A stretch of DNA of 64,000 nucleotides from Axinella damicornis (Eukaryota > Porifera > Demospongiae > Axinellida > Axinellidae). Numbering within the stretch: the first letter of the stretch is position 1; each line of letters begins with the position of its first letter. This document shows positions 11,848-22,673 of the stretch, in pieces. Where the stretch lies: contig OZ007510.1 in assembly GCA_963931865.1 (NCBI GenBank), forward strand, positions 11,361,698 to 11,425,697, read 5' to 3'. The translations under genes and the position numbers were made by a program. Below the pieces are notes generated by a model. That model worked only from the letters and a program-made list of their open reading frames with translations. It was not told where the DNA came from and did not search any database.

Positions 11848-12861
11848 TTAAGCTCTTTGAAGTTGTTGAATTCGTAAAACTTGTATGATAACAACAACCA
11901 CAACAATACTGAGAAATATGAAGGTTACAGCAAGGCCAACAACAATGCCAATCCATGCTGTTTTCTTTGCCTTGTTCTTGTAGTCCTCTGCACTAGGATA
12001 AGCTCCCTTCGAATATCGTTGCTTTGCCTGCATGAGCAATTAAAGAAACACAACTCATAAGCATTACACAGGAGCTAGCAGTATACAAACCACACATTGT
12101 TTCTTGACTACTTACAAAAGATGATTTTTGGATGTTACACTATGCATGTTACTGAAGCTAGGTAACGCACTGTATGTATAGCTATACAGTCCACAGGCGG
12201 TCTTACATGTCTGCCTTACCTACATGCCCTGTTTACACTCACTCTCGGACAGGAACTTAGCTAAACTGAAATGGCTGGCTTGAAGGAGTTTATAAATATT
12301 TCCTCATCCACTCACAGGGCCTGGGTTAGGGTCTGTGCATGCAGGGGTTACAGCTAACCATTGGCATTTTCATAGCTCAACATTCCTCAGTATTGACACA
12401 CCTGCTATGCATGCAGTACTAGTGCGTGCGCATGAAAATATTCATTGAAAAACTGTGATAGAGTTTTACATACCATTCCATAGTACTCGAAAGCACGTCT
12501 TCCAATGAATGTGCACCATATTATAGAGCACAAAACTAAAAAGGTCATTGCAGGACTTTGTGGTGGATGGGGTCTTGAAGATGTTGAAGTCTGAGGCTGT
12601 ATACAGATGGAGAATACTGTGATCATAAGCAGATATATATAGTTATGAGCACTTGCTGAAACTATCAACGGCCATCATACTGTAACAGTGACAGTGCCAC
12701 TTACTGGCTGCCATATAGATCCAATCTCGATTGCTTCAGTTGCACCAGCATTACCTTGACATATAAACCACAATAATGCCACTGAAAGATAATACACACT
12801 AGGCAGTACATGTACTACAGCAGTTACCTTCTGTTGATTGAGGGCCTTCCGTTGATGCCAT
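11848..12861 (-). CDS. CD225/dispanin-like membrane protein D1
   Basis: Four exons: 12861-12828, 12754-12705, 12596-12474 and 12027-11848 (387 nt, 128 aa). A short acidic N-terminus (MASTEGPQSTEGNAGA) leads to a proline-rich stretch and a first hydrophobic segment (MTFLVLCSIIWCTFIG). Then follow the intracellular-loop signature AKQRYSKGAYPSAEDYKNKA and a long second membrane span (WIGIVVGLAVTFIFLSIVVV). This is the CD225 (IFITM/dispanin) plan: two membrane-associated helices around a basic loop. Family members act at plasma or endosomal membranes, often on membrane fusion; the function here is not known. A phase-0 intron splits the domain just before AKQRYS, as in the paralogues. It belongs to a tandem group with 13786-14767 and 28005-28939. 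Confidence 0.78.
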
Positions 12862-13785
12862 TGTTCATTCAGCTGCTCGTGAACTCCTAACTGGTTTACT
12901 GTTCCTCAAATTCAAGAAGACTGAAGAATTAGCCAAAACCAAGACATCATATGGACATTACAAAGCCTGCATGTGGACTCTGGACTGGACCATGGACTGA
13001 ACTCTGAACTTATTATTCACAGCCTCATTTTATAATTAGCTACATTCCTCAACTGTACTAGGCTGACTCTCTGACCTTTGACATCTGGCTGCACTCACTT
13101 CACTATTGAATGTATGGCCTCATGAATGAGTCTGGTCGCATAACACTGACAACTATAATGGTTCAACTTAATTTGCTTGTGGTCAGGTATACTGGCCACC
13201 AAAGTTCAACCATAGTTCACACCAGAGTGACACTGCTGCTGCATGTGATCTTTGACCCCCGGCGATCAAAATTCCATTAATGGTTGTTCATTTGAGAACT
13301 GCAATGTAGCTACTAAGCAAACAAGGAACATTATCACTTGTATGCTCTATAACTTTCTATATTAGCTAGTTGAAAGTACCTAGCTATATACTCACCATTG
13401 ATCGAAGAAACATAATACATGAGTAGTGCACTTAGGGTACGGTTGCAGGTGGGAATTGATAAGTGCAGTGTACTCACAAGTGTACAGTGAGGTATATAGC
13501 TACAATTCCAGGATAAATTTCATATAGTTACTAGTCTCAATGCTGCACTACGCATTCACCAAATGCATGGTAAATATGAATACGATGTTACTACCATTTA
13601 GTTTACAAACAGATTGCAGCATGTTATATCGATATAATGTTGTTAGCTAGCTATGGCTACACATGCAGTGCAGAACAAAAGAAACACAGTTCAGAAATAA
13701 CTGACAACTATGTCATAATTACTGTACAGGGAATCAGACGATCGGAATTTTCACGGCAAGTGAGTGAACCAGCTATAATCATAGC

Positions 13786-14767
13786 CTATCTGGCATACAC
13801 TATCACTAGGACTGGCACAGCTACCCCAAGAACGATCATGGTTACCACAAAGCCAATAACAATGCCAATCCATTCTGTTTTCTTTGCCTTGTTCTTGTAG
13901 TCCTCTGCAGCAGAATAGGCTCCCTGTGAGTATCTTTCCTTTGCCTGTGTGAGCAATTATAGGGAAGTGAACAAATGCAACTCTTATTATCAGGAGCTAG
14001 TATACAAAAGATTGTGACTGTATTTCTTGACTGTTATTACTGTAGGTCACATTGCAAGCTGTGCAATGTAGCTTCACTCAATTCAGCTCATGCTTGGGGC
14101 CGGGCCCTGTAAATCCGGCAACAGCCTTGCAGGTTACAATGAGTAAACATGAAGGAGGAAGGTCTCACTCCCAGCTAGTCTAGTTCTGTCCTAGACATCC
14201 CACTTCGATCGCTCTCTCACTCCCAACCACTCATCCACACTCATAAACCACAATCATTACAAACCACATTAATCATTTGCACAGCAATTTCTAAATTGCT
14301 TTGAAAGTCCCTACAAGTAAGCCACCCTTAAACAACACAATATAGTATGCCTGTGCTATATATGTAACATACCAGTGCATAGTACCCAGAAGCAAGCCTT
14401 CCCAAGAAGGTGCACCACAGAACAGAGCACACTAACAGAACAATCATTCCAGTACTTTGTGGTGGAGGGGGTTTGGAAGAAGTCTTAAAAGTTTGAGGCT
14501 GCATGATAAGATGGAGAGTACAAAGTCATCAGCAGACAATGCCAGACATGTCTGCTTGAGCCCTCGCTGGAACTATCAAGGTGCATGGCATCAATGGTCA
14601 GGCATACATGTACATTCACTGTGTAGCTATGTCACTCACCTGCTGCCCAATCTCGATTGCTGTTGCATCTGCATTACCTTGATGTGCAAATCACACAATA
14701 ATGTCACTGAATACACACTTCCATGTGACTATAATTCTATTGCTTGAGGGTACTCTTGTGATGCCAT
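13786..14767 (-). pseudogene. CD225/dispanin-like D2, first splice donor lost
   Basis: Near twin of D3. Exons 14677-14640, 14498-14373 and 13944-13786 are intact and encode a proline-rich segment (SSKPPPPQSTG), a first hydrophobic helix (MIVLLVCSVLWCTFLGRLAS), the loop AKERYSQGAYSAAEDYKNKA and a second helix ending in YAR-stop. The first coding exon (ATG at 14767) matches D3 to MASQEYPQAIE, but the donor GAAG|GTAA is gone through a short deletion. The frame then reads two more residues into TAG. Either the gene is dead or it starts elsewhere, for example at the methionine before the first helix. TATAAAAG is kept on the minus strand at 14869-14876, about 100 bp upstream. Confidence 0.7.
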
Positions 14768-14868
14768 CGTTCACTGTTCTCGACTTCCAGAAACTGAATT
14801 AACCTGTTCTGAATTGGCCAAATCCTGCTAGTGTTCTCATGCAACTTCAAGAAACTGAACTAGTGAAC

Positions 14869-14876
14869 CTTTTATA
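14869..14876 (-). promoter_or_regulatory. TATA box of CD225 gene D2
   Basis: CTTTTATA on the plus strand reads TATAAAAG on the gene strand, 102 bp upstream of the ATG at 14767. The same box is conserved upstream of D3. Confidence 0.5.
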
Positions 14877-15671
14877 CTGAGTCCAACAGATATCCTGTTG
14901 TGGTTTGGGAATTCCTTTGGGAAACCAGCAAATCCTGAGGGCAAATTGCCAGACAAACCGGAGCCCTTCTTGTAATATGCTTGGGATGTTATGACTGTGT
15001 ATATGATGTACATAGCTACATGTGTTTGAATGTAGCTAAAGGCTGATGATATAGCTGGTTCAGTGAGCCTTGAATTCCTGTGTTTAATTTTGGATGTTGG
15101 TGTACAATAATAATGGGTACAGTAAAGTTGTAGCTGCCATAGTAGCTAGCTATAAAAGCACAATCAATGAATTTAATTTGTGAGTATGCCGTTTCATTAT
15201 AAGAGTTGCTTGTAGAATGTCTGGTGCATGCCCTCCACGATTATTTCCTGTGAATATGGCAAGCTCATTAATTAATTTTGTTGGCCAACTGCATCATCAC
15301 ATGGGGCTCTCCAGGCTCCCATCCTTTTGTACTGAGTCCAAAATAGACATCCGGTCCTAGGCCTGTTGTATATATTTTTGTTGTTGTTGGATATAGTTTC
15401 CCAACTTGAAGGACAACAGAATGTCTGCTATTCATATGAGGTGCACCTATGGTAGCTACCCTTTCAGAGGTAGCTAGCTACTCTCTGGGTAGCCAGTTTG
15501 CCAGACATAACTGAGCCCTTATTATTACTTCCTGCCATGGACTTGTGAATGATGTGCACATCCTTCACAAGTCCATTGCAGGAAGTAATATAGGTGTAAA
15601 GTTCCCTTAGCAGAAATGAGAGATTTGCTTGTAGAATGTATACACATCATTCATGGCAGGAAGTAATATAG

Positions 15672-15871
15672 TGTAGTGTACACTTGCAGCTAGGCGCTAC
15701 AACAGTTCAACAGACTCTGACTTTAATACAACAGGAGAGAATCACAAGACGGCTTCACACGTGTACAACTCAGCACTTCTCAACACGCATGCGTAGACAT
15801 TACATCACATTACACAGAGCACATTATATCATGCGATAATAGCAGAGACTGTTCCAAGTTCATGACTTACA
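15672..15871 (-). repeat. LTR (3' copy) of the Ty3/gypsy element
   Basis: This 200-bp repeat starts TGTAGTGTACACTTGC and ends CATGACTTACA. By eye it is identical over its whole length to 21210-21409. It is flanked on the outside by ATAG (15668-15671), matching ATAG after the other LTR (21410-21413), a 4-bp target duplication. Confidence 0.93.
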
Positions 15872-15872
15872 C

Positions 15873-15888
15873 AGCTCCCCCTCCTCAG
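15873..15888 (-). other. Polypurine tract of the LTR element
   Basis: CAGCTCCCCCTCCTC on the plus strand reads GAGGAGGGGGAGCTG on the element strand, immediately before the 3' LTR. This is the position and composition expected of the plus-strand DNA primer. Confidence 0.8.
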
Positions 15889-16405
15889 GAATACGTCCCG
15901 TATTCTGTCCTGTAACGTTCAGGGGGTCGCCGTGAGCGGGAGGGGTACCTTCTGTCAGTAGAGTGTTGTGATGAATCCTGCCCTGTATCGTGCGGTTGAG
16001 TTGTGGGGTTCCTGTGTGGCAATACGTCTGCATCAAAGTCATCATCGACTATCTCCAATTGCCTGCCAAACTCATGGCGGACTGGTTCGTCATGTACGGC
16101 CTCTTGGGGCTTTTCTGGTGGCCCTGTACCTTCTGCTTTCGTATTCTCATCACTGAACCGGGTGTTGGGGTGACACTGTTTCAATCTGTCAAAGTGGACT
16201 ACCAATCTCTTGGATCTGTTGTTCACCTGCTGCACTCTGTAGGTTGACTGTGAGAGCTGTTTTACAACTTTGTACGGTCCTGTCCAAGAGCGGTGAAGTT
16301 TCTTCGATTTGCCACGAGCCACATGTGGATTCAATAGCCAGACTAGGGCTCCAACCTTGTGTGGTTTCCCATGCACTTTCTGGTTGTAAAATCTCAGCCT
16401 GTCTT
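15885..16405 (-). pseudogene. Integrase C-terminus and tail of pol, out of frame
   Basis: The frame resumes with FYNQKVHGKPHKVGALVWLL, then the GPY/F-type module (SWTGPYKVVKQLSQSTYRV) and a hydrophilic tail rich in Arg, Ser and Pro that ends at 15885. This is the usual C-terminal part of a Ty3/gypsy integrase, placed one frame off from the catalytic core upstream because of an indel near 16395-16405. Confidence 0.85.
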
Positions 16406-17715
16406 TCTTGCTTGCCAGCTGACTGTTTCCGGGCGATACTGTAAGCCTCCGATAGTGACTCCTGTAGCTTTGCAGCATACTCTGTGTAGTCCAGGCACTC
16501 AGGCTCGGCTGTCCCATACATTAGGTCCACTGGAATCCTCGCTTTCCTCCCAAACATTAGGTAAAATGGAGTGAACCCAGTAGTAGCATGAGTGCTGGTA
16601 TTGTATGCCATGCACACCTTCCTAATGTACCCTTCCCATTCCTCAGGGCGGTCAGCCACACAGGTAGCCAGCATACTCAGAAGTGTGCGATTCCACCGCT
16701 CTGCTAGACCGTCCAACTGCGGATGGTAAGCCGTGGTTCTGGACTTTTGAATGTGTAGCAATTTGCACACCTCTGCCAGCAAGCGGGACTCAAACTGGCG
16801 TCCCTGATCTGAGTGCAGTTGCTCAGGGGGTGAGAAACGCAGGAACATCTCATCCGTCAACTTTTGAGCCACAGTAACTGCTTCCTGGTTGGCAATAGGA
16901 TAGGCTTCAGCCCAACGTGTGAAATAGTCAGTTGCCACCAGGATGTAGGAATTTCCGTTCTCTGACTTGGGGAATGGGCCTAATATGTCCGTAGCAACAA
17001 TCTGCATAGGGCTGCCTACATGAACAGACTGGAGTTGTGCTCGTTTTTTGGGTGCTGGGGTTTTGCGTTGAGCACAAGCACTACAAGTACGGCACCAGTT
17101 CTTCACATCTGTGGCATGACCCGGCCAATAGAACCTCTCTTTGAGCTTGCCTAGCACTTTCACCTCTCCCAGATGCCCTCCAACAACTCCTTCATGTAAT
17201 TCCCGCAGGATGTCCTTGCGTTGGGACTTGGGTACCACCAGCTGATACACACCAACAGAACCACTGTCACTTTCCCACCTGCGGAAGAGTATGCCATTTC
17301 GAATGACAAGCTGTTCCCAGAGCTGCAGCAACCTGCGGGTTTCCAAACTTTGTGCCTTCTGCACCTCTGGATCTGGCATTCTGTTGGCTTCCTTGGCTTG
17401 GAGTGCAATAAGGAGGTCAGGATCTCCTTCTTGAAGTTCTCGCATCTCCGGCATGGCTTCTTGCTCGGAAGGACTGTCTGAGTCTTCTCTTGATGCAGTG
17501 GAGATTTGGATTGCATTCGGTTCTTCCTCTCTTCCACACTGCTTGCATGGCAGTCTGGAAAGTGCATCCGCATTTTGGTGGTTTTTTCCCTTGCGATGCA
17601 GAATGGAAAAATTGAACTCTTGAAGTTTCTCCAGCCACCTGGCTAGCTGGCCCTCCGGCTCTTTGAATGACTGAAGCCACGTAAGAGAACCATGGTCAGT
17701 ACGCAGGACGAATTC
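16405..17715 (-). pseudogene. RNase H C-terminus and integrase core of pol
   Basis: After the in-frame TGA the same frame continues with FVLRTDHGSL and LHRKGKNHQNADALSR, the C-terminal RNase H motifs of this group. The integrase follows: an HHCC zinc-binding module (GVVGGHLGEVKVLGKL through WCRTCSAC) and a DDE core with ATDILGPF, HSDQGRQFE and the Glu in LAERWNRTL. From the sequence alone the lesions at each end would prevent a full Pol protein from this copy. The TGA falls at a position where relatives keep an amino acid. Confidence 0.88.
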
Positions 17716-20390
17716 TCAGCCCAACAGGTAGGGACGGAACTGCTGTGTGAACACCACAACTGCCAGCAACTCTCTTCTGGTGACACAATACCTTCGCTCT
17801 GCCTTGCTCAGTGTCCTGCTTGCAAATGCAACAACCCTTTCCTGGCCATCCTCATCACGTTGGGCCAAAACTGCCCCAATGCCAAAATCACTGGCGTCCG
17901 TGTCCAAGATAAACGGTTTTGTGTAGTTGGGATAGGCGAGCACTGGTGTGGTGGTGAGTCTGCCTCTCAGGTCCTCAAAAGCACGTTGGCATTCCACAGT
18001 CCACTTAAAGTGAGCGTTCCACTCCGTTAGCCTGTGTAGTGGCTTGGCCATGGCTGCAAAGTCCCGGATGAATCTCCGATAATAGCCAGCAAACCCCAGG
18101 AACTTCTGTACCTCCTTGGTTGTGGTTGGTGTTGGCCACTGTGCAACTTTGCTGGTCTTCGCAGGGTCTGTAGCAATCCCTTCCTGGGACACAATATGTC
18201 CCAAATACAATACCTCTCGCCTGAAGAATGCGCATTTCTTGGGCTTCAGTTTGAGGCCAGCTTTCTGTAGCCGCTGGAAAACGCTCTCCAGGTTCCGGAG
18301 GTGCTCTGTAAAAGTGCGTCCAACCACGATGACATCGTCCAGGTATACCAGGCAACTGGACCACTGGAGGTTGGTCAGCACCAGGTCCATGAGCCTTTGA
18401 AAGGTTGCTGGTCCATTGCATAGACCAAATGGGAGCACATTGAATTCAAACAAACCGTCTGGCGTACAAAATGCAGTTTTCTCCTTGTCTTCGTCTGCTA
18501 CCTCCACCTGCCAGTATCCGCTCACCATGTCGAGGGTACTGAACCACTTGGCACCTGCTAATGTGTCCAACGTATCATCGATGCGTGGAAGTGGGTATGC
18601 ATCTCGCCTCGTGGCAGCATTCACTTTCCTGTAGTCAATGCAGAACCTCACGCTCCCGTCCTTCTTGGGGACGAGAACAATGGGCGAAGCCCATGGACTG
18701 CAGGACGGCTGTATCACACCCTTAGCCAGCATATCTTGAAGCAAGTGCCTTGCCTCCTCCCGTTTGTGTGCAGGAATCCGCCTGACTGGTTGCCGGATTG
18801 GTGGGGAGTTCCCAGTGTTCACTCGGTGCTTCACCATGTCGGTACGTCCTGGGTTGTCATCATCCGCAAACACGTCAGCATTAGCCAATAACAACAGAAA
18901 AAACTGTTGTTTCTGCTCCTGTGCTAGCTCTCCACCACATTCCTCCACCATTTTCCATAGCATCTCCCTCTTGGAGGCAGACACCTCAGCAGCCCCCCCT
19001 GTTGTGGGCTCCACTGCAGCAACAGTTTGTGGAATCTCACCAGTTCTTTCCACCACTCCCACTTTGGTACCCTTAAAAACAACAACAGATTCAGATTGCA
19101 TATTCAATACACGCATTGGCACACATGAAGTGGCTGGGTTCACTAGTGCATTTGCTACACTCACCGGTAGACGGCCTGAATTGTCCCCTTCCAGGAACCA
19201 GGTACCTCCACTCACAGGTTTGTCTACCCTTGCTGTCACCTCCATCTCACTAAACGCCGGAATCTGCACAGTTTCCTCTAGGGTCACTCTGGCTTGCACA
19301 ATGACTGGCTCAGGGGAGGAGCCACGTAACGCCATAGATACTCCACGGTCGACAAACCGCAGTACCCGACTCCCCGTCTCCAGTGTGCAGTTATTTGATT
19401 CGAGGAAATCAAGCCCAAGAATTGCCTCAGCAGTAAGTGCTGATGCCACCACAACTCTGTTGCAAAATCGCTCACCAGCAATCATGATCTCCACCATTGT
19501 CGAACCACAAACGTCTAGGGAGGTCCCCGCTACTCCCACCAATGGGCGTCCGTCCCATGGTTCCAACGGCTTCTTGGCTGATGGCAGCTTGTCCCAAAGG
19601 TCCTTACGCAACAGAGTGATGGCTGCTCCCGTGTCCAGGATAAACATGGTAGGGGTGCCATTGGTATACCCAGACACCTTGTATGAGCGGCTGACTGGGA
19701 CCACGGCGATGGCATCTTGGCTTGTAGACGCTGATTTCCGCTTGGGACGACTGGCACAACCCCGGGAAAAGTGTCCCTCTTGCCCACACTTATGACAAAC
19801 AATGGGGCTACTTCGGCTTGGCGTCTCTGGGTACCTTGCCTTCGGAGGCACTTGTTTCTCAAGCTTGTCCAGCCTCTCCATCACGTTTTGCAGCATAGCT
19901 GTAATCGAGTCCTGTTTGCTCTGGACCGCTGCCATAATAGCCTCCGGTTCAACACTTACTTGTGCCACTTGGCCCGGCTGAGGCAGGAGATATGACTCCA
20001 TCTCCAAGGTTGAACCCACAGCGTCAACAAGGGATACTGGCCGTTTCTGTTTCACATTGAATGCCACTTGTGGATTGTCAAGCTGGCCCAGATACTGATT
20101 CAGTGCTAAACGTTCTCTCGCTTTATCTTCCAGTTCGGGGAAAGCTTTATCAGCCAACACACGCAACTCATCAGCGTACTCTGCCCAGCCTTCACCTGGG
20201 CGTCTCTTCCTGGCACTGAACTCACTGAGGTATAACTCCTTTCGACTGTCAGGTTCGAACCTCTCTTTCAAAGCTCGTTTGAGCGCAGCGTAACTCGCTT
20301 TCGCGGTGTCTGGCAGGCGTCCATAGGCTGTCTGGGCTCTTCCAACCAACCGTACTCTCATCCACAACAGTTTGGCGTCCTCGTTCCACT
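17716..20390 (-). pseudogene. Gag-protease-RT-RNase H part of the LTR element
   Basis: In order: Gag helical region (WMRVRLVGRAQTAYGRLPD), a CCHC knuckle (CHKCGQEGHFSRGC), an aspartic protease with FILDTGAAITLL, and a reverse transcriptase with the YLDDVIVVG catalytic box and the fingers/palm motif SPWASPIVLVPKKDGSVRFC. An RNase H start (DTDASDFGIGAVLAQ) precedes a TGA at 17716-17718. Gag and Pol are one frame, with no frameshift signal between them. The upstream part of gag is cut off by the foldback insertion at 20391-21000. Confidence 0.9.
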
Positions 20391-21000
20391 TAGTCTCGCA
20401 AGCCAGACTCTTTTTCCTGTTTGGGGGTGTGGCCGGAAGCGCGGAGGGAAAGAGTCTGGTGTCTCTGGGCGGTTTTCCGTTACAACGTGGAATGCAATAA
20501 TTGGTAAAGTCACATGGGATTTGAATTAACAAGGCGCGCTATAAATGGAAATAAACTATTAGTACAAGTAGTAAGTAGATCAGTGTTCGCTACGGCAAGT
20601 AAAAACAGCAATCACATAAAGCGTTGAAGGCAGCGGGAGCATCCAGTAACAGATAGACTTACCGCTTCCATGATCCAGTAGGCAGACTAACGATCGCGTC
20701 ATTGCCCTTGAAGTTGAGCCGCTTCAGAGATCAGAGATGGCTGTCTCGATTCGCTCGGTAGTCTCTGCACGCCTAAGTTGCTCGCGCGCACTAAACGATA
20801 GCTTTCTTGACATGATTGAAGTGGAATACTGACAGAGATTAAATACTTTTGGTGAAGTCATGTGACAGCTACGATTTCATTGGATCTGCCCACATTCCTG
20901 CAGAGGCCACGGAATATGGCCCAGAGACACCAGACTCTTTTTCCCCTCCGCGCTTCCGGCCACACCCCCAAACAGGAAAAGAGTCTGGCCTGCGAGACTA
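20391..21000. mobile_element. TAGTCTCG foldback element inserted in gag (610 bp)
   Basis: It begins TAGTCTCGCAAGCCAGACTC and ends with the inverse, ...TCTGGCCTGCGAGACTA. The inverted termini extend about 85 bp and include GGGGGTGTGGCCGGAAGCGC. CGTTCCACT occurs at 20382-20390 and again at 21001-21009, an exact 9-bp target duplication; this size is typical of Mutator-like transposases. It carries no transposase. Its 619-bp net addition breaks the gag frame. See also 53049-53759. Confidence 0.92.
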
Positions 21001-21166
21001 CGTTCCACTCATTAATGGCCGCCACGGCCTCAAAGTGGTCTACCCAGTCCTGGAAAGAACCGATTCCGGCAAATGGTTCTGGAGTAATCAGGGGTCGGGA
21101 TTTGGCGCCACTTGGTGTCGCTTCAGTAGGGCCGTCCCGGCTGGCGCCCTCTCCCGAACTCGTCAT
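21001..21166 (-). pseudogene. Gag N-terminal fragment
   Basis: The likely gag start is the ATG at 21166 (MTSSGEGASRDGPTE), 25 bp after the primer site. The frame runs PFAGIGSFQDWVDHFEAVAA to NEWN and is then cut by the foldback element. The rest of gag resumes beyond 20390. Confidence 0.82.
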
Positions 21167-21190
21167 CGTCCACCCGTACTAGCAAGCAAG

Positions 21191-21208
21191 ATCCTGCCGA
21201 CTACGCCA
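21191..21208 (-). other. Primer binding site, tRNA-Ser
   Basis: The plus strand reads ATCCTGCCGACTACGCCA, which is the 3' end of a eukaryotic tRNA-Ser (T-arm and acceptor ending CTACG) plus CCA. On the element strand this is an 18-nt complementary primer site one base inside the 5' LTR. The tRNA assignment rests on my knowledge of metazoan tRNA-Ser(AGA). Confidence 0.85.
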
Positions 21209-21209
21209 G

Positions 21210-21409
21210 TGTAGTGTACACTTGCAGCTAGGCGCTACAACAGTTCAACAGACTCTGACTTTAATACAACAGGAGAGAATCACAAGACGGCTTCACACGT
21301 GTACAACTCAGCACTTCTCAACACGCATGCGTAGACATTACATCACATTACACAGAGCACATTATATCATGCGATAATAGCAGAGACTGTTCCAAGTTCA
21401 TGACTTACA
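21210..21409 (-). repeat. LTR (5' copy) of the Ty3/gypsy element
   Basis: This copy is identical by eye to 15672-15871 over 200 bp. It holds the promoter side of the element, transcribed leftwards. ATAG follows at 21410-21413 and matches the other side. Confidence 0.93.
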
Positions 21410-21603
21410 ATAGTAAGGGTTCAGTTATGTCTGGCAAACTGGCTTCCCAGAGCTACAGGTGCCAAGTCTGAGTCAAAGCAGCTGGTTGTAGCTATACGTA
21501 TGATATAGCTGTTTGGTTTCTCAGACTTTCTCTGTGTTTAGGATGCATGCATGCGGTGTAGTACAGTACTGGATAAATCAAATTAGTAGGTGCACTTAAA
21601 TGT

Positions 21604-21706
21604 TAGCCTCATTAATTCCCAGGCCTTCTGCACCTGCAGTTTCTGATTGTTTGCAGTAAGCAATCAATAACTGGAGGTGTAGCTAGAAGGCCTGGGAACG
21701 AGGCTA
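21604..21706. mobile_element. TAGCCTC hairpin element
   Basis: TAGCCTCATTAATTCCCAGG at the left and GCCTGGGAACGAGGCTA at the right, with a long internal palindrome around CTGATTGTTTGCAGTAAGCAATCA. A diverged copy sits at the matching place in the other duplication unit (about 31850-31950), so it predates the duplication. Confidence 0.65.
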
Positions 21707-21988
21707 CTTAAAGTACCTGAGAGGTGGATTTTGAGTCAGTTGTTATCCTTTTCATTAGCTACCACCCTAGTCTATCACATTCCCAATATTTGGCCAAGGC
21801 CCTAGCTACATTTGAACTTGAAATTTAATTTATTCACCACCAAAGGGATGAAAGGGAGTGTGAGCAGAATTGAAGGTATATAGGTACAATAGCTACCTCT
21901 ATATAATTATGATGGCTCACTCTGAAAATATATATACTAAACCACGACAGGGATAACACAATACCGTATAATAACCTCAAGTACACAG

Positions 21989-22300
21989 CAGGGGCGGCAG
22001 CGGCATAGAAAGGGTGGTACGGCCCCCAATTGTAGCACACCGTCAAAGTGCTGATCTGTCCGCGCAAAGCGCGGAAAAAAATTTTCGCATGTATTTTTAG
22101 CGATGAGGAAGCGCTCTCGTAGCATCCAAACGGCCGTTTTGGGAAAGAAAAGACCTTGGCTGGTGTGGAGTATCAACGGTAGGCCCAGAACTAGGACGAG
22201 AAACAGATGCCATTGCCGAGTCTGTGTTATTAATTATCTGGTCGGCTCGAAAAGTGGTCCGGCCAAAGCCGGACCAGCCAGACCGGCGGCGCCGCCACTG
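21989..22300. mobile_element. CAGGGGCGG...CCGCCACTG element (312 bp)
   Basis: Inverted ends CAGGGGCGG and CCGCCACTG are flanked by CACAG on both sides (21984-21988 and 22301-22305). It contains the CCGCGCAAAGCGCGG core shared with 8230, 27050 and 62630. The matching stretch of duplication unit 2 lacks it. Confidence 0.65.
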
Positions 22301-22673
22301 CACAGTGTACAGTACAACGCATAGCCGAGTTAACTTACAAGTACTAGTAAAATACAAAAGCAAATGTTTCTTAAACAGTGATGCCTAGATATTTGTGTGC
22401 ACGAACATTCAATGGAGAGCTCATGGACAGGAGAGACTAGGGTGGCAATTAGATCCTGGTCCAGGTTTGACCATACAGTGGCTGAAAGCACTACAATGAC
22501 AGTAAACTGCCTTGAGGCAGGGTAAATACAGCTAGGCTTATCATGATATCACTATATATAACTTTCTGTGCCACAGGTTGCTATATTAGCTAGTTGAAAG
22601 TACATAGCTACTCACCATTGATCGAAGAAACATATCACTGCAAATTCAAGAGGGTTGCTTTAAGGTAGTAAAC

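Larger units (their letters stand above)
15672..21409 (-). mobile_element. Ty3/gypsy LTR retrotransposon with broken gag-pol
   Basis: A complete 5.7-kb element on the minus strand. In transcription order: LTR 21210-21409, primer site 21191-21208, gag from 21166, zinc knuckle, protease, reverse transcriptase, RNase H, integrase, chromodomain-free tail, purine tract, LTR 15672-15871. The domain order (RT and RNase H before integrase) places it in Ty3/gypsy (Metaviridae). Identical LTRs and a 4-bp ATAG duplication show a recent insertion. Coding is interrupted by a 610-bp foldback element in gag, a TGA at 17716-17718 and a frameshift near 16395-16405. The duplicate locus near 31600 lacks it and serves as the empty site. 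No env-like frame is seen. Confidence 0.92.
13371..22640. repeat. Tandem segmental duplication, unit 1
   Basis: Sequence from about 13371 through the CD225 gene D2, the spacer at 15280-15671 and 21410-22560 recurs, diverged, at 27672-29100, 31020-31600 and 31605-32180. The head of the unit (CTAGTTGAAAGTAC...CACCATTGATCGAAGAAACAT, 13370-13410) recurs at 22590-22634, marking the start of unit 2. Unit 1 has the LTR retrotransposon at 15672-21409 and a small element at 21989-22300; unit 2 lacks both and has its own insertions. Confidence 0.72.

Noticed and set aside
18764..19795. 343-aa open frame on the plus strand
   Set aside because: It is antisense to the protease-Gag part of the LTR element, whose minus-strand frame has clear motifs.
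21191..21208. A tRNA gene fragment
   Set aside because: Only the 3' 15 nt plus CCA are present, and CCA is not genome-encoded in animals; the position next to the LTR shows it is a primer site.
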